From: Roseibacillus sp.
GTDB taxonomy: Bacteria > Verrucomicrobiota > Verrucomicrobiia > Verrucomicrobiales > Akkermansiaceae
Assembly: GCA_022448985.1 (NCBI GenBank)
Contig: JAKVCR010000092.1
Location: forward strand, 1-39,743
Length of the DNA: 39,743 bases
Reading direction: 5' to 3'
Position numbers and translations under genes: made by a program. Under the pieces are notes generated by a model. It was not told the DNA's origin, ran no database searches, and saw only the letters and a program-made list of their open reading frames with translations. Positions 16,192-23,832 of this stretch are shown piece after piece. How positions within the stretch are numbered: position 1 is the stretch's first letter; each line of letters starts with the position of its first letter.

Positions 16192-17595
16192 GTGCCGGAG
16201 GAAGATCCACAAATTCTCGAGGATTTGAGACAAGCCATCGCAGCGCGAGACGGGAGTGCCTTCCTCTCGGCAGCCGAGGAGGTCCACTACGCCGACCTGA
16301 CCACGGTTTACGAGGATCTCTCCCGCAAGAGTCAGGCCTGGTTTGCCCGTACCCTTCCCTCCGAGGCCTTTTCCGAGGTTCTCGCTGAAATCCCCGATCC
16401 TCTCGTGGAAGAGGCTCTCGACTACCTCCAACCCAGCCAGCAGCGGCAGGTTCTCGAAGAACTCCCTGATGATGACCGCGTGGACGTGCTCCAGGACGTG
16501 GAGGACAAGCAAAAGCGCGAAAAACTGATCGGACTTCTCGCCGAGCACGAAGAACGCGAACTGACCCGCACCCTGCTGGAATACGACGAAGACACCGCGG
16601 GTGGACGCATGACTACCCAGATCGGCGACATCTCCATCGGGATGACCGTGAAGGAGGCACTCGATCATCTCCGCCCGGATCTCGAAGACACCGAAACTCT
16701 GAGCCGTATCTTTGTCCTGGACGAGCGGGACCACTTGGTCGGCAAGCTCCGACTGCGCGATCTTACCTTCAATCCCTGGCAGACCCCGGTGAGCGACATC
16801 ATGCAACCCGTCGAACACACCGTTCTAGCCGATACCGACCAGGAAGAAGCCTCAACCGCGGTCCTCAAATACGACATGCTCGCCCTCCCGGTGGTGGACG
16901 ACGAAAACCGCCTCCTCGGGGTGATCACTTCCGATGACGCAATGGAAATCCTGAGCGAGGAATCCACCGAGGATATCGAAAAGCAGGCCGGCTTGACCGG
17001 GGAACAATCTGAAGAAGGCTACCTCAACACCCACGTCATCACGCACTTCAGTCGCCGCGTCATATGGCTGGTGGGACTGGCCCTCCTTTCCATCGCTGCT
17101 GGCGCAATCATGTTCCGCTTCGAGGAAACCCTCAAAGGCACCCCCCTCCTCATGCTCTTCCTTCCCATGATCATCGCGGCGGGAGGAAACTCGGGAGGAC
17201 AGGCATCCACCGTGACCATCCGCGCCATGGCCCTGAACGAGTTGGACGCCCGCGATGCGCTCAGGGTCGCCTGGAAGGAACTACGCCTGGGGGTCATGCT
17301 GGGACTAATCCTCGGCCTCACTATTGCGGCGGTGGCAATCTTCATTCTCCCACTCTTCCATGACCCAATCTCCTCCGACATCAGTTTCCCCCGTTTCGGC
17401 TCAGCGGTGGCCGTGGCGCTTGCCGTGCAGGTGACCTCCTCCACCCTGATCGGTTCCCTCCTCCCCCTCGGGGCCCGTGCCATCCATCTCGATCCCGCTG
17501 TCATCGCCGCCCCGGCCGTTACTACGGTGGTCGATGTATCGGGCATGCTGATCTACCTCCTGGTCGCCACAAGCATGCTGGGACTGGGCTTTTGA
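16192..17595 (+). CDS. mgtE: Magnesium transporter MgtE
   Basis: A 467-residue Mg2+ channel of the MgtE family. The N-terminal superhelical domain (about 20-120) contains the 'LPDDDRVDVLQD' repeats that bind regulatory Mg2+. Two CBS domains follow (about 140-255, 'FVLDERDHLVGKLRLRDL' and 'PVVDDENRLLGVITSDDAMEI'), then the linking plug helix. The membrane domain (about 285-467) contains the family signature 'AAGGNSGGQASTVTIRAMA' (329-347) and the pore Asp region 'TTVVDVSGMLIYLL'. Length and order are normal. The start is GTG at 16192 without a clear ribosome-binding site. In-frame domain length agrees with other MgtE proteins. It is divergent from the GH13 gene, with 134 bases between starts. 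Confidence 0.96.
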   Translation: MPEEDPQILEDLRQAIAARDGSAFLSAAEEVHYADLTTVYEDLSRKSQAWFARTLPSEAFSEVLAEIPDPLVEEALDYLQPSQQRQVLEELPDDDRVDVLQDVEDKQKREKLIGLLAEHEERELTRTLLEYDEDTAGGRMTTQIGDISIGMTVKEALDHLRPDLEDTETLSRIFVLDERDHLVGKLRLRDLTFNPWQTPVSDIMQPVEHTVLADTDQEEASTAVLKYDMLALPVVDDENRLLGVITSDDAMEILSEESTEDIEKQAGLTGEQSEEGYLNTHVITHFSRRVIWLVGLALLSIAAGAIMFRFEETLKGTPLLMLFLPMIIAAGGNSGGQASTVTIRAMALNELDARDALRVAWKELRLGVMLGLILGLTIAAVAIFILPLFHDPISSDISFPRFGSAVAVALAVQVTSSTLIGSLLPLGARAIHLDPAVIAAPAVTTVVDVSGMLIYLLVATSMLGLGF

Positions 17596-17698
17596 AACGG
17601 CTTCGGTCCTCCCTCCCGGGCACCGGGTGAACCCACGCCCTGTCAGCCTGATATTCCGCTTCCATTCCGGGATAACCTCCGCAAACTGCCCCCCGATC

Positions 17699-18718
17699 AT
17701 GAAGAAACATCTCGCCCTCGCCGCTGTTCTCCTGGCCTCCCCCTTCGCCCTCGCTGGCAACCCTGCCCAGGACATGGGCCGGGCTGCCCACAACTTCCTG
17801 AAGGGACTCACCGCCGAACAGAAGGCCAAGGCCTCCTTCGAATTCACCAATGAGGAGCGCGAGAACTGGCACTTCATCCCCCTCGACCGGAAAGGGCTCA
17901 AGCTCAGCGAACTGAATCCCTCCCAGACTCACTACGCTTACGCCCTCCTCGCCAGCGGCCTTAGCCAGAAGGGAGTCATGAACGCCACTACCATCATGAG
18001 CCTGGAGGCCATCCTGGCCGAAATGGAGAACGATCCGGTCAAACGGGACACCCAGAAGTACTACATTGCAATCTTCGGTGAACCTTCCAGTAAGCAGAAG
18101 ACCGGGATCTGGGGCTGGCGCTTTGAGGGACACCACCTGTCCCTCAACTACACCATCATCAACGGAAACGTGGTAGCCACCCCGGCCTTCTTCGGCACCA
18201 ACCCTGCCATCGTGAAGAAGGGCCCCCGCAAGGGCACTCGTCCCCTGGGCCGTATGGAGGACCAAGCCCGGACCCTCATGCAATCCCTCAAGGAGGCCGG
18301 CAAGCCAGTCGTGTTTTCCGACAAGGCTCCCCGCGATATTCTCTCCAGTCAGGACCAGGTTGCTGCCAGACCCAAATCACAGGGCGTCAAAGGTGCGGAC
18401 ATGAACGCGGAACAGAAGCAACTCCTCCTTGCAATCCTGCGGGAATTCTCCAGCAACGCTCGTTCAGAGGTGGCGAGACCGGCCATGAAGGAGATTTCGG
18501 AGGCTGCCGACAAACTGCAGTTCGCATGGGCCGGGGGGCTCAACAAGGGGGACCCCCACTATTTCCGCGTGACCGACGAGGGCGCGTTCATGGTGGAGTA
18601 TGCCAACACCCAGAACGGAGCCAATCACGCCCATGCCGTCTGGCGGCTCTTTGATGGTGACTTCGGACGTGATATCCTGAAGGACCACCTCGACAAGGAA
18701 CACCCCAAGGAAAAATAG
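17699..18718 (+). CDS. DUF3500 exported protein
   Basis: The frame opens at 17627, but ATG 17699 is preferred because it starts a standard signal peptide ('MKKHLALAAVLLASPFALAG'), giving 339 residues. The mature protein matches the DUF3500 family: 'FLKGLTAEQKAKASFEF', 'NWHFIPLDRKGLKLSELN', 'YYIAIFGEPSSKQKTGIWGWRFEGHHLSLNYT' (quoted in part), and a C-terminal 'AWAGGLNKGDPHYFRVTDEGAFMVEY'-like segment ending in a conserved 'NHAHAVWR' patch. The conserved His, Trp and Glu-rich segments suggest a secreted enzyme or ligand-binding protein, but no reaction is known. It follows mgtE by about 100 bases and converges with the lipoate-ligase-like gene, with ten bases between them. Confidence 0.85.
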   Translation: MKKHLALAAVLLASPFALAGNPAQDMGRAAHNFLKGLTAEQKAKASFEFTNEERENWHFIPLDRKGLKLSELNPSQTHYAYALLASGLSQKGVMNATTIMSLEAILAEMENDPVKRDTQKYYIAIFGEPSSKQKTGIWGWRFEGHHLSLNYTIINGNVVATPAFFGTNPAIVKKGPRKGTRPLGRMEDQARTLMQSLKEAGKPVVFSDKAPRDILSSQDQVAARPKSQGVKGADMNAEQKQLLLAILREFSSNARSEVARPAMKEISEAADKLQFAWAGGLNKGDPHYFRVTDEGAFMVEYANTQNGANHAHAVWRLFDGDFGRDILKDHLDKEHPKEK

Positions 18719-18728
18719 CTGCCAGATC

Positions 18729-19397
18729 CTATCGTCGTTCTGTCCACGACGGACTGGAAAACTGATCGACCAACGCCGCGACGTCCTCCCCTGAGGGCTC
18801 GCGGCGAATGTTCTTCACCTCCTTAGCCAACCTGCCAGCCAGGGAACCAAACAGGGCATCCCCGTCCACTCCCTCACCAAGCATCACACTTCCCTGGTGC
18901 AGGAGACCTTTGCGACTGCGTCGCTGCCCCGCTCCTGCCACCTTGCCTCCCCGCCCGTCTATAAGATCCCACGCCACTGGCCTCTCAAAACAGGCCGGAG
19001 ATTCTACCAGGGAATCCTCCTGCACCAGGGAGACATCGGCCCCGGCCTTCCGCAGGACTTCTGCCAGCGCTGAGTGGATCACGCGATAGCTCTCGTCCCC
19101 CTTTCGCCCCGCCAGGCCACAACCCCGCGGCAGCACGAGGGTGTAAGTCCGGGCATGACGGTGATCTACAAGCCCCCCTCCCGTGACACGACGCACCAGC
19201 GAAGCCCCGGACATCGTGGCCCGGGCTTCCGCCACTGCCCCGAAGTAACCCAGGCTCCCCCAATCTCCCTGCCAGTCGTATACGCGCAGGAGAGGCTCCT
19301 CCTCCCGCTCCAGAAGCCAACTGTCTACCGCCATATTTTCCGGCCCCGAGCGAACTACCTCATCCCTCCAGAATCCAATGGTGGCGATTTCAGACAT
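18729..19397 (-). CDS. Lipoate-protein ligase A / octanoyltransferase-like protein
   Basis: A 222-residue protein of the BPL/LplA/LipB fold, which attaches or transfers lipoyl or octanoyl groups onto E2 and GcvH proteins. The ligand motif 'RRVTGGGLVDH' (69-79) is the typical RRxTGGGxVxH. 'KVAGAGQRRSRKGLLHQGS' (from K152) holds the conserved lysine. Cys136 in 'SPACFERPVAWDL' sits where LipM-type octanoyltransferases carry a catalytic cysteine, which may favour LipM over an ATP-dependent ligase; this is an inference. The protein lacks the C-terminal accessory domain of E. coli LplA. It starts six bases after the CbiX-like gene, so the two are almost certainly one transcription unit. Confidence 0.8.
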   Translation of the reverse strand: MSEIATIGFWRDEVVRSGPENMAVDSWLLEREEEPLLRVYDWQGDWGSLGYFGAVAEARATMSGASLVRRVTGGGLVDHRHARTYTLVLPRGCGLAGRKGDESYRVIHSALAEVLRKAGADVSLVQEDSLVESPACFERPVAWDLIDGRGGKVAGAGQRRSRKGLLHQGSVMLGEGVDGDALFGSLAGRLAKEVKNIRREPSGEDVAALVDQFSSPSWTERR

Positions 19398-19403
19398 GCC
19401 GGA

Positions 19404-20285
19404 TCACTCCAATCCCGGAGCGGGAATTTCCCCCCGGACCGGTTCGCCTGCCAACCCCTCTTCACTCCGACGGGCCAAAAGTTCTATCACTCCCGGATGA
19501 GTGGCGAAGAGATCACTCGTAAACGCGCGGAGCCCTGGACAGCGCCCTTCCGCCTCCTCGCAGATCCGGGCAATGTCCCCGCCCGGACCGGCATGTCGCC
19601 CGGGCGAGATGAACAGCATGGAAAGGATGACTTCCCGGTCAAACCCTTGCCGACCGAGCAGATTCTCCAGAAGCGGCTCATTGAAGTCATAGTCCGAGCC
19701 TTCCCGTCGCTCCATGGAGGAGGCCTCCACAACCGCCACCTGGTCACCCAGTAAGGAAGCTAACTGGCCTGCCACGTGATTCCGCACCCGGTTGACCGCC
19801 ACTCGCGGCGTTCCATGATCGACCAGGCTCACCGCCGGTTGATTGAGGCCTTCCTCGTCCATCTTCTTGACAACCAGCTCGCTCAGAATCTGCGCCACAC
19901 AAAGATCGCCCTGCTCGTCCAGCTTCACCATGGGAGGCGCCACCCTTACTTCAAGTTCCGGCCAACCTCTGCTCATTTCCCGGATCCGTTGAGGAAGATA
20001 CTCGTAAATGGCGGCGCTGTGCCCGAAGAAGAAGGGAATCACGAGGAAGGAGTTTCCGCCTTCCACTCGTCGGTCCCGGAGGAACGGTTCAAGGATCTGG
20101 GCCGGACGGCCTCCCAGTTCGGCAGGATCGACCTTGGTTGAATGCAGGAGTGAGACCGGATGAACCTCCGCACCAATCCGACCGCCCAGCGCTTGCGCCA
20201 CATGGCGCAGGCTCAGGGTCGACTCGGCCCGGTGGGAACCGTTGTCCACCAGGAGAATGCAGGGGAGATCACTCACCAAGCCCAC
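19404..20285 (-). CDS. CbiX/SirB-like two-domain chelatase (sirohydrochlorin chelatase family)
   Basis: A 293-residue protein built of two CbiX-type repeats. Members insert Co2+ or Fe2+ into sirohydrochlorin for cobalamin or sirohaem synthesis. Repeat 1 has 'CILLVDNGSHR' (9-19) and 'VIPFFFGHSAAI' (82-93, H89). Repeat 2 has 'VSLVDHGTPR' (152-161, H157) and 'LFISPGRHAGPGGDI' (224-238, H231). In the family, the first His of each repeat ('HGSR') binds metal. Repeat 1 has Asn15 at that place while repeat 2 keeps both histidines, so the active site is probably in the C-terminal half. The start is GTG at 20285. It lies directly upstream of the lipoate-ligase-like gene. No other tetrapyrrole gene is nearby, so the substrate is not fixed. 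Confidence 0.78.
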   Translation of the reverse strand: MGLVSDLPCILLVDNGSHRAESTLSLRHVAQALGGRIGAEVHPVSLLHSTKVDPAELGGRPAQILEPFLRDRRVEGGNSFLVIPFFFGHSAAIYEYLPQRIREMSRGWPELEVRVAPPMVKLDEQGDLCVAQILSELVVKKMDEEGLNQPAVSLVDHGTPRVAVNRVRNHVAGQLASLLGDQVAVVEASSMERREGSDYDFNEPLLENLLGRQGFDREVILSMLFISPGRHAGPGGDIARICEEAEGRCPGLRAFTSDLFATHPGVIELLARRSEEGLAGEPVRGEIPAPGLE

Positions 20286-20417
20286 TCTATCGCGTCATCT
20301 CCCGATGTCCAAACGTCATCACCGGGGAATTGGAAGGAAGCATAAACGGCAACTCCTGCAACGCGCTCACTGCCTCCCGGTTGCAACTCCCCCATCCCCT
20401 ACTTCTGACCGGCGTTC

Positions 20418-20813
20418 CTAGTCCAACAACCCGGCCCTCGGATAGGTTCCCGATGAGAAGCTGGATTCCCTCGGAACAAGGCCCATTTCCTTGAATTCCT
20501 CAATCAGCTCCTTGGTTGCCCGGGCATCCAGATTAACTGCCAGTTCCACTTCCACCACTTCGGGAGGATCACCCCTGCTCGTCACCCCCGCGAGATAGCC
20601 TGCCTTCCGTTCCCGCAGGATCGAGTTCATACGGTCACCTCCAAAATCGGCCGTTTCCAGCATGTTGCCGGCTGGATAATCTATCCAGATACGTTCCACG
20701 AAGACCGACTCATAGCTGGGCTTTTCACGATTCACCCACTTCCAGACTCCAAGGCCCAATCCCAACACCATGGTCACACCCAGGATCACGAATACGCGTC
20801 TACGGCCATTCAT
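20418..20813 (-). CDS. Small single-pass membrane protein, unknown function
   Basis: I do not recognise this family. ATG 20813 is preferred over the upstream frame start at 20852, because it gives 'MNGRRRVFVILG...', a basic N-terminus followed directly by one membrane helix (about residues 6-25) and a soluble domain of about 105 residues, probably periplasmic. The soluble part contains 'ERIWIDYPAGNML' and 'EVELAVNLDARATKELIEEFKEMGLVP', the latter predicted as alternating strand and helix. It is on the same strand as the ECF sigma factor and the anti-sigma-like protein, 85 bases after the latter, so it may be the third gene of that unit. The 132 bases between it and the CbiX-like gene contain no gene I can support. 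Confidence 0.6.
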   Translation of the reverse strand: MNGRRRVFVILGVTMVLGLGLGVWKWVNREKPSYESVFVERIWIDYPAGNMLETADFGGDRMNSILRERKAGYLAGVTSRGDPPEVVEVELAVNLDARATKELIEEFKEMGLVPRESSFSSGTYPRAGLLD

Positions 20814-20898
20814 TGCTCTGTGGCAGCCTAACCTCCACCTCGCCTCCCGCAATCCACAAACTCCCCGCTGTCAAGGACCACCCACGGGACTGATCCCG

Positions 20899-22341
20899 TC
20901 AGTTCTCGTTCTCTTCTGGCTCAAGCTCAAAGAGAGGCAACGAATCAATAATCAGCTGCAGCGCCTCTCTGCGCTTAAGATCAGACGTATCGCAACCTTG
21001 AAGCGCATCCTGGGCGAAGTCCTTGATATGCAGGTGCGTGAGCGCCCCCCCGAAGGGGGACTCTCTTAATACCATCCCCCAGGTAGCCAGAGCCACCGCG
21101 GTCTGGAGGTTGTTACTGGCCGCATCCCAGTCCCGCGAAGGAGTAGTGACAGGTACAATCAGTGCGTTGCTCTCATTTTCAATACTCAAGCTTACCCTCG
21201 CCACCACCCGCTGGGCACTGAATGCCTCCGAAGTGGATGGTCGGAACTGGTAGAGCACGTAGTTTGACCTCCCAGGGGACAGTCCTTCCGAAACCGTGCT
21301 CTCTCCCTCCGAGGACTTCCGGCCAGCATAGCCGATCAGGCGATAGCTCCTGACGAACTCCGGTTCCACCTCGACCTGCAGAACGGCATCCTCAGCAATC
21401 ACCCTCTGGGACTCATTCCGCAATAGCACACCCATGAGAACCAATTCTCGGTCCCAGGGACAACGCACGATCTCAACCCCCAACTTGATCCCATCCAGAT
21501 CGGCATCTCCATCGTCAGGATAGGAGACCTGATTAATCAACTCCTCGGCACGAATACTGTTCCTGGGAGGCAACCGCTTTTCGTTACGGATAAATCTCTC
21601 TACCAGATGATAGCTGGCCGTCCCGGAAACGATGGGCACGGTCGAGCGCGCCTCTTCCTCTGTCGAGACGAAGGGATTGTCCGGAAGCGAGGTCATGTGC
21701 CCCAGGGTCGGAAGATTGACCTCCCGCGCCGCGCTACGCACCTGGGCGAAAAATGCTTCGGGATCCTCCTGCCAGATCTCGCGCAAGGCGAGATACTCTT
21801 CGTCCACAATCTCAGACGGAACCTCTGAAAGGACCGCATAGGCATCATCCTTGGGGGCCCGGGGCAGAGGCGTGATCCCCCCCGCAATGGCCCGGGCCGA
21901 CCGACGGGTGGGGCTGAGGAGAATATGCATTCGAACGGCTTCCCGCTGCTCGGCTTCGGTCGCCTCCTGCACGAGTTCGTTCTCTCCCACGGGAATCTGC
22001 TGCAATATCCAGAGAACGCAGGCCACCAATCCCGCGGCCACCGCCGCAAGTGCTGCCGGACGGAGCCAATCCCGTCTCCGGGACTTGATAGAGACCAGAT
22101 TCTCCGGCGCCGGACTGCGTCCCGCCCGCCGGATTGCTTCCCGGCGCGCCTCCCCCAGCTCCAAGCTCTCATTGCCGAAACCACCCCGGATCAACTCGGC
22201 AAGGGCATGAGTCTCGGCCAGAGCAGCCTGCAGGGCGGGATTATCCTCCGCAACACGGCGCAGTTCATCGGACTCATGTTCAGGCAGCTCGCCCAGGACA
22301 TACGCCGTCACGCGGGGGTCTTCAGAATCAATAGGCTTCAT
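20899..22341 (-). CDS. Membrane protein: anti-sigma-like N-terminus fused to a YfbK-like core lacking the VWA domain
   Basis: A 480-residue protein. ATG 22341 shares one base with the TGA of the sigma factor gene (TGATG), so translation is coupled; a GTG one codon earlier is the alternative. Residues 8-50 ('DPRVTAYVLGELPEHESDEL') resemble the cytoplasmic anti-sigma-like head of many Verrucomicrobiota and Planctomycetota proteins. One membrane helix lies at about 95-113. The periplasmic part has the vWF_A N-terminal motif seen in YfbK-type proteins ('GTASYHLVERFIRNEKRLPP', 'IRAEELINQVSYPDDGD', about 240-279). A C-terminal region follows, 'VEPEFVRSYRLIGYAGR' (about 325-341) and 'LATWGMVLRESPFGG' (about 418-432), matching the DUF3520-like end of YfbK. 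In YfbK a roughly 180-residue VWA domain with 'DVSGSM' lies between these parts; here they join near residue 308 without it. It probably restrains the partner sigma factor; what it senses is unknown. Confidence 0.8.
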   Translation of the reverse strand: MKPIDSEDPRVTAYVLGELPEHESDELRRVAEDNPALQAALAETHALAELIRGGFGNESLELGEARREAIRRAGRSPAPENLVSIKSRRRDWLRPAALAAVAAGLVACVLWILQQIPVGENELVQEATEAEQREAVRMHILLSPTRRSARAIAGGITPLPRAPKDDAYAVLSEVPSEIVDEEYLALREIWQEDPEAFFAQVRSAAREVNLPTLGHMTSLPDNPFVSTEEEARSTVPIVSGTASYHLVERFIRNEKRLPPRNSIRAEELINQVSYPDDGDADLDGIKLGVEIVRCPWDRELVLMGVLLRNESQRVIAEDAVLQVEVEPEFVRSYRLIGYAGRKSSEGESTVSEGLSPGRSNYVLYQFRPSTSEAFSAQRVVARVSLSIENESNALIVPVTTPSRDWDAASNNLQTAVALATWGMVLRESPFGGALTHLHIKDFAQDALQGCDTSDLKRREALQLIIDSLPLFELEPEENEN

Positions 22342-22886
22342 CACTTTCGAAGGGAATTTTCCAGGAGGTCTTCAGGAAGGAGGGATCGCAGACGTTTCAA
22401 TCCGGTGTGTAGCAGGAAACCAACATTACCAGGGGCAAGACCGGTCGCTTCGCTGATTTCCCTGTAACTAAGTTCCTGCTGAAATTTCAGTCTGATGACT
22501 TCCCTCTGGTTGTCGGAGAGCCGGTCCAGAGCATTCATGACCTGGGCTATCCGCTCGTCCCAGTCCGCAACGCGATCCGGAGTTGCCCCGGTCCCCTCCA
22601 GACGAGAGACCTTCTCATCCTCCAGCCCAACCATCCGCTTCTCTCTGCGGACAATATCGAGGGCACGATTCCGACAGACCGTGAAAAGCCATGCTTTGAG
22701 GCCTCTCCTTACTTTCTCCCGGTCCTGCTGATACAGCCGGATGAAGGTGTCCTGAACAACGTCACGAGCCCGATCAAGGTCATGAACGATCCCCATGGCA
22801 TACCCGATGAGCGGCCCCTCGTACTGGGCAAGGGCCTCCTCAACGAATTGCTCGTGAGTCTCTACCATGTCCTGATCGCGCCCCAT
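22341..22886 (-). CDS. ECF-family RNA polymerase sigma factor
   Basis: A 181-residue sigma-70 family factor. Region 2 (about 18-86) includes 'ARDVVQDTFIRLYQ' and 'LKAWLFTVCRNRALDIVRREKR'. Region 4 (about 114-170) includes 'ALDRLSDNQREVIRLKFQQELSYREISEATGLAPGNVGFLLHTGLKRLR' (quoted in parts), with its helix-turn-helix. The linker between them is short, with no region 3, as in ECF factors. The start is ATG 22886 or ATG 22868; neither has a clear ribosome-binding site. It is translationally coupled to the membrane protein that follows, which carries an anti-sigma-like head, so it is probably held at the membrane and released by an envelope or extracytoplasmic signal. The upstream region has the direct repeat ATTCTTA at 22923-22929 and 22946-22952 (period 23), a possible promoter element. 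Confidence 0.93.
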   Translation of the reverse strand: MGRDQDMVETHEQFVEEALAQYEGPLIGYAMGIVHDLDRARDVVQDTFIRLYQQDREKVRRGLKAWLFTVCRNRALDIVRREKRMVGLEDEKVSRLEGTGATPDRVADWDERIAQVMNALDRLSDNQREVIRLKFQQELSYREISEATGLAPGNVGFLLHTGLKRLRSLLPEDLLENSLRK

Positions 22887-23013
22887 CAGAGCTCAAACTA
22901 CATCAGAAACGCCTTGGTAAAGAGATTCTTAGGCCTATTTGCGAAATATTCTTACCGCTATCAGCGCGCGGGGAATCTACCGCCATCGCGGGAAGCCAAG
23001 GTTCTCCTCAACC

Positions 23014-23646
23014 TCATTCCTCGCCCTTGCTCACGAAATAGGAGAGATTCTCCAGTTCCAAGGCGAGATCCACGTTATTGACGGTAACTGCTTCGGGGAC
23101 CTGTAGCAGGGTGGGAGAAAAATTAAGGATTCCCTGCACCCCTGCATCCACCAGCTCGTTGGCGGCTTCCTGGGCCACCCCACCCGGAACACAGAGAATA
23201 GCCAACTTCACGTCGTTCTCCCGCACGAAGGGAGCCACCTCATCCTGCCCGTAGACCGGAACAGAGATTCCCCGCGAAATTACCATCTCCGGCACGGCGT
23301 CAAAGGCCGCCACCACTTCAAAACCTTCCTTCTCAAATCCACGGTAACGCAGCAGGGCCACTCCCAGGTTTCCGGCCCCCACCATGACCACGGGCTGCAG
23401 TTGCTCCCGCCCCAGCACCTCCAGGATCGCATCCCGCAGCTCCGATACGGAGTAGCCCAGCCCACGTTTCCCAAACTGGCCGAAGTAAGCCAGATCCTTA
23501 CGCAACTGCGCGGGTTTCACCCCGGCCGCTCCTGCAAGTGCGGAAGAGCTCACCGTCTCCTTCCCATTCTCCTGCAACTTACTGAGGCAGCGCTGGTAGA
23601 TTGAAAGACGGTAGATCGCCTTCTTTGGAATCTCGACCTTTTCCAC
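23014..23646 (-). CDS. rex: Redox-sensing transcriptional repressor Rex
   Basis: A 210-residue Rex protein, a dimeric repressor that leaves DNA when NADH rises relative to NAD+. It controls fermentation and respiration genes. The N-terminal winged helix (1-80) has the signature 'QLRKDLAYFGQFGKRGLGY' (47-65). The Rossmann domain starts with 'VVMVGAGNLGVALLRY' (86-101), with the NADH-binding GxGxxG variant 'GAGNLG'. 'ILCVPGGVAQEAANELVDAGVQGILNFSP' (quoted in parts) and the C-terminal swapped helix 'LALELENLSYFV' complete the family pattern. The length is normal. It is upstream of the ECF sigma factor on the same strand, 127 bases apart. I saw no TTGTGAA-N4-TTCACAA operator in its own upstream region. 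Confidence 0.95.
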   Translation of the reverse strand: MEKVEIPKKAIYRLSIYQRCLSKLQENGKETVSSSALAGAAGVKPAQLRKDLAYFGQFGKRGLGYSVSELRDAILEVLGREQLQPVVMVGAGNLGVALLRYRGFEKEGFEVVAAFDAVPEMVISRGISVPVYGQDEVAPFVRENDVKLAILCVPGGVAQEAANELVDAGVQGILNFSPTLLQVPEAVTVNNVDLALELENLSYFVSKGEE

Positions 23647-23832
23647 GCTCCTCCAGAATCTCTTTCTTAACCCTAAAGGTCAAGGAAAGGATAGAAAACC
23701 TCCCGCAGTTCCAACCGGGACGAAGCCGTCTCGGTTCAACTCGACCCCATCCGACCGCACCGATTACCCATCTTCCCTCCTGTCATACTTTCATCTTCCC
23801 CTTCTTCCCTGCTGCCTCTTCACTGGCCTTAC

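Noticed and set aside
16058-16210. Upstream extension of the GH13 gene to 16210
   Set aside because: It would overlap the mgtE start and place 51 unrelated residues before a clear signal peptide.
23647-23832. A Rex operator (TTGTGAA-N4-TTCACAA) upstream of rex
   Set aside because: No match, even with several mismatches, was found by reading both strands.
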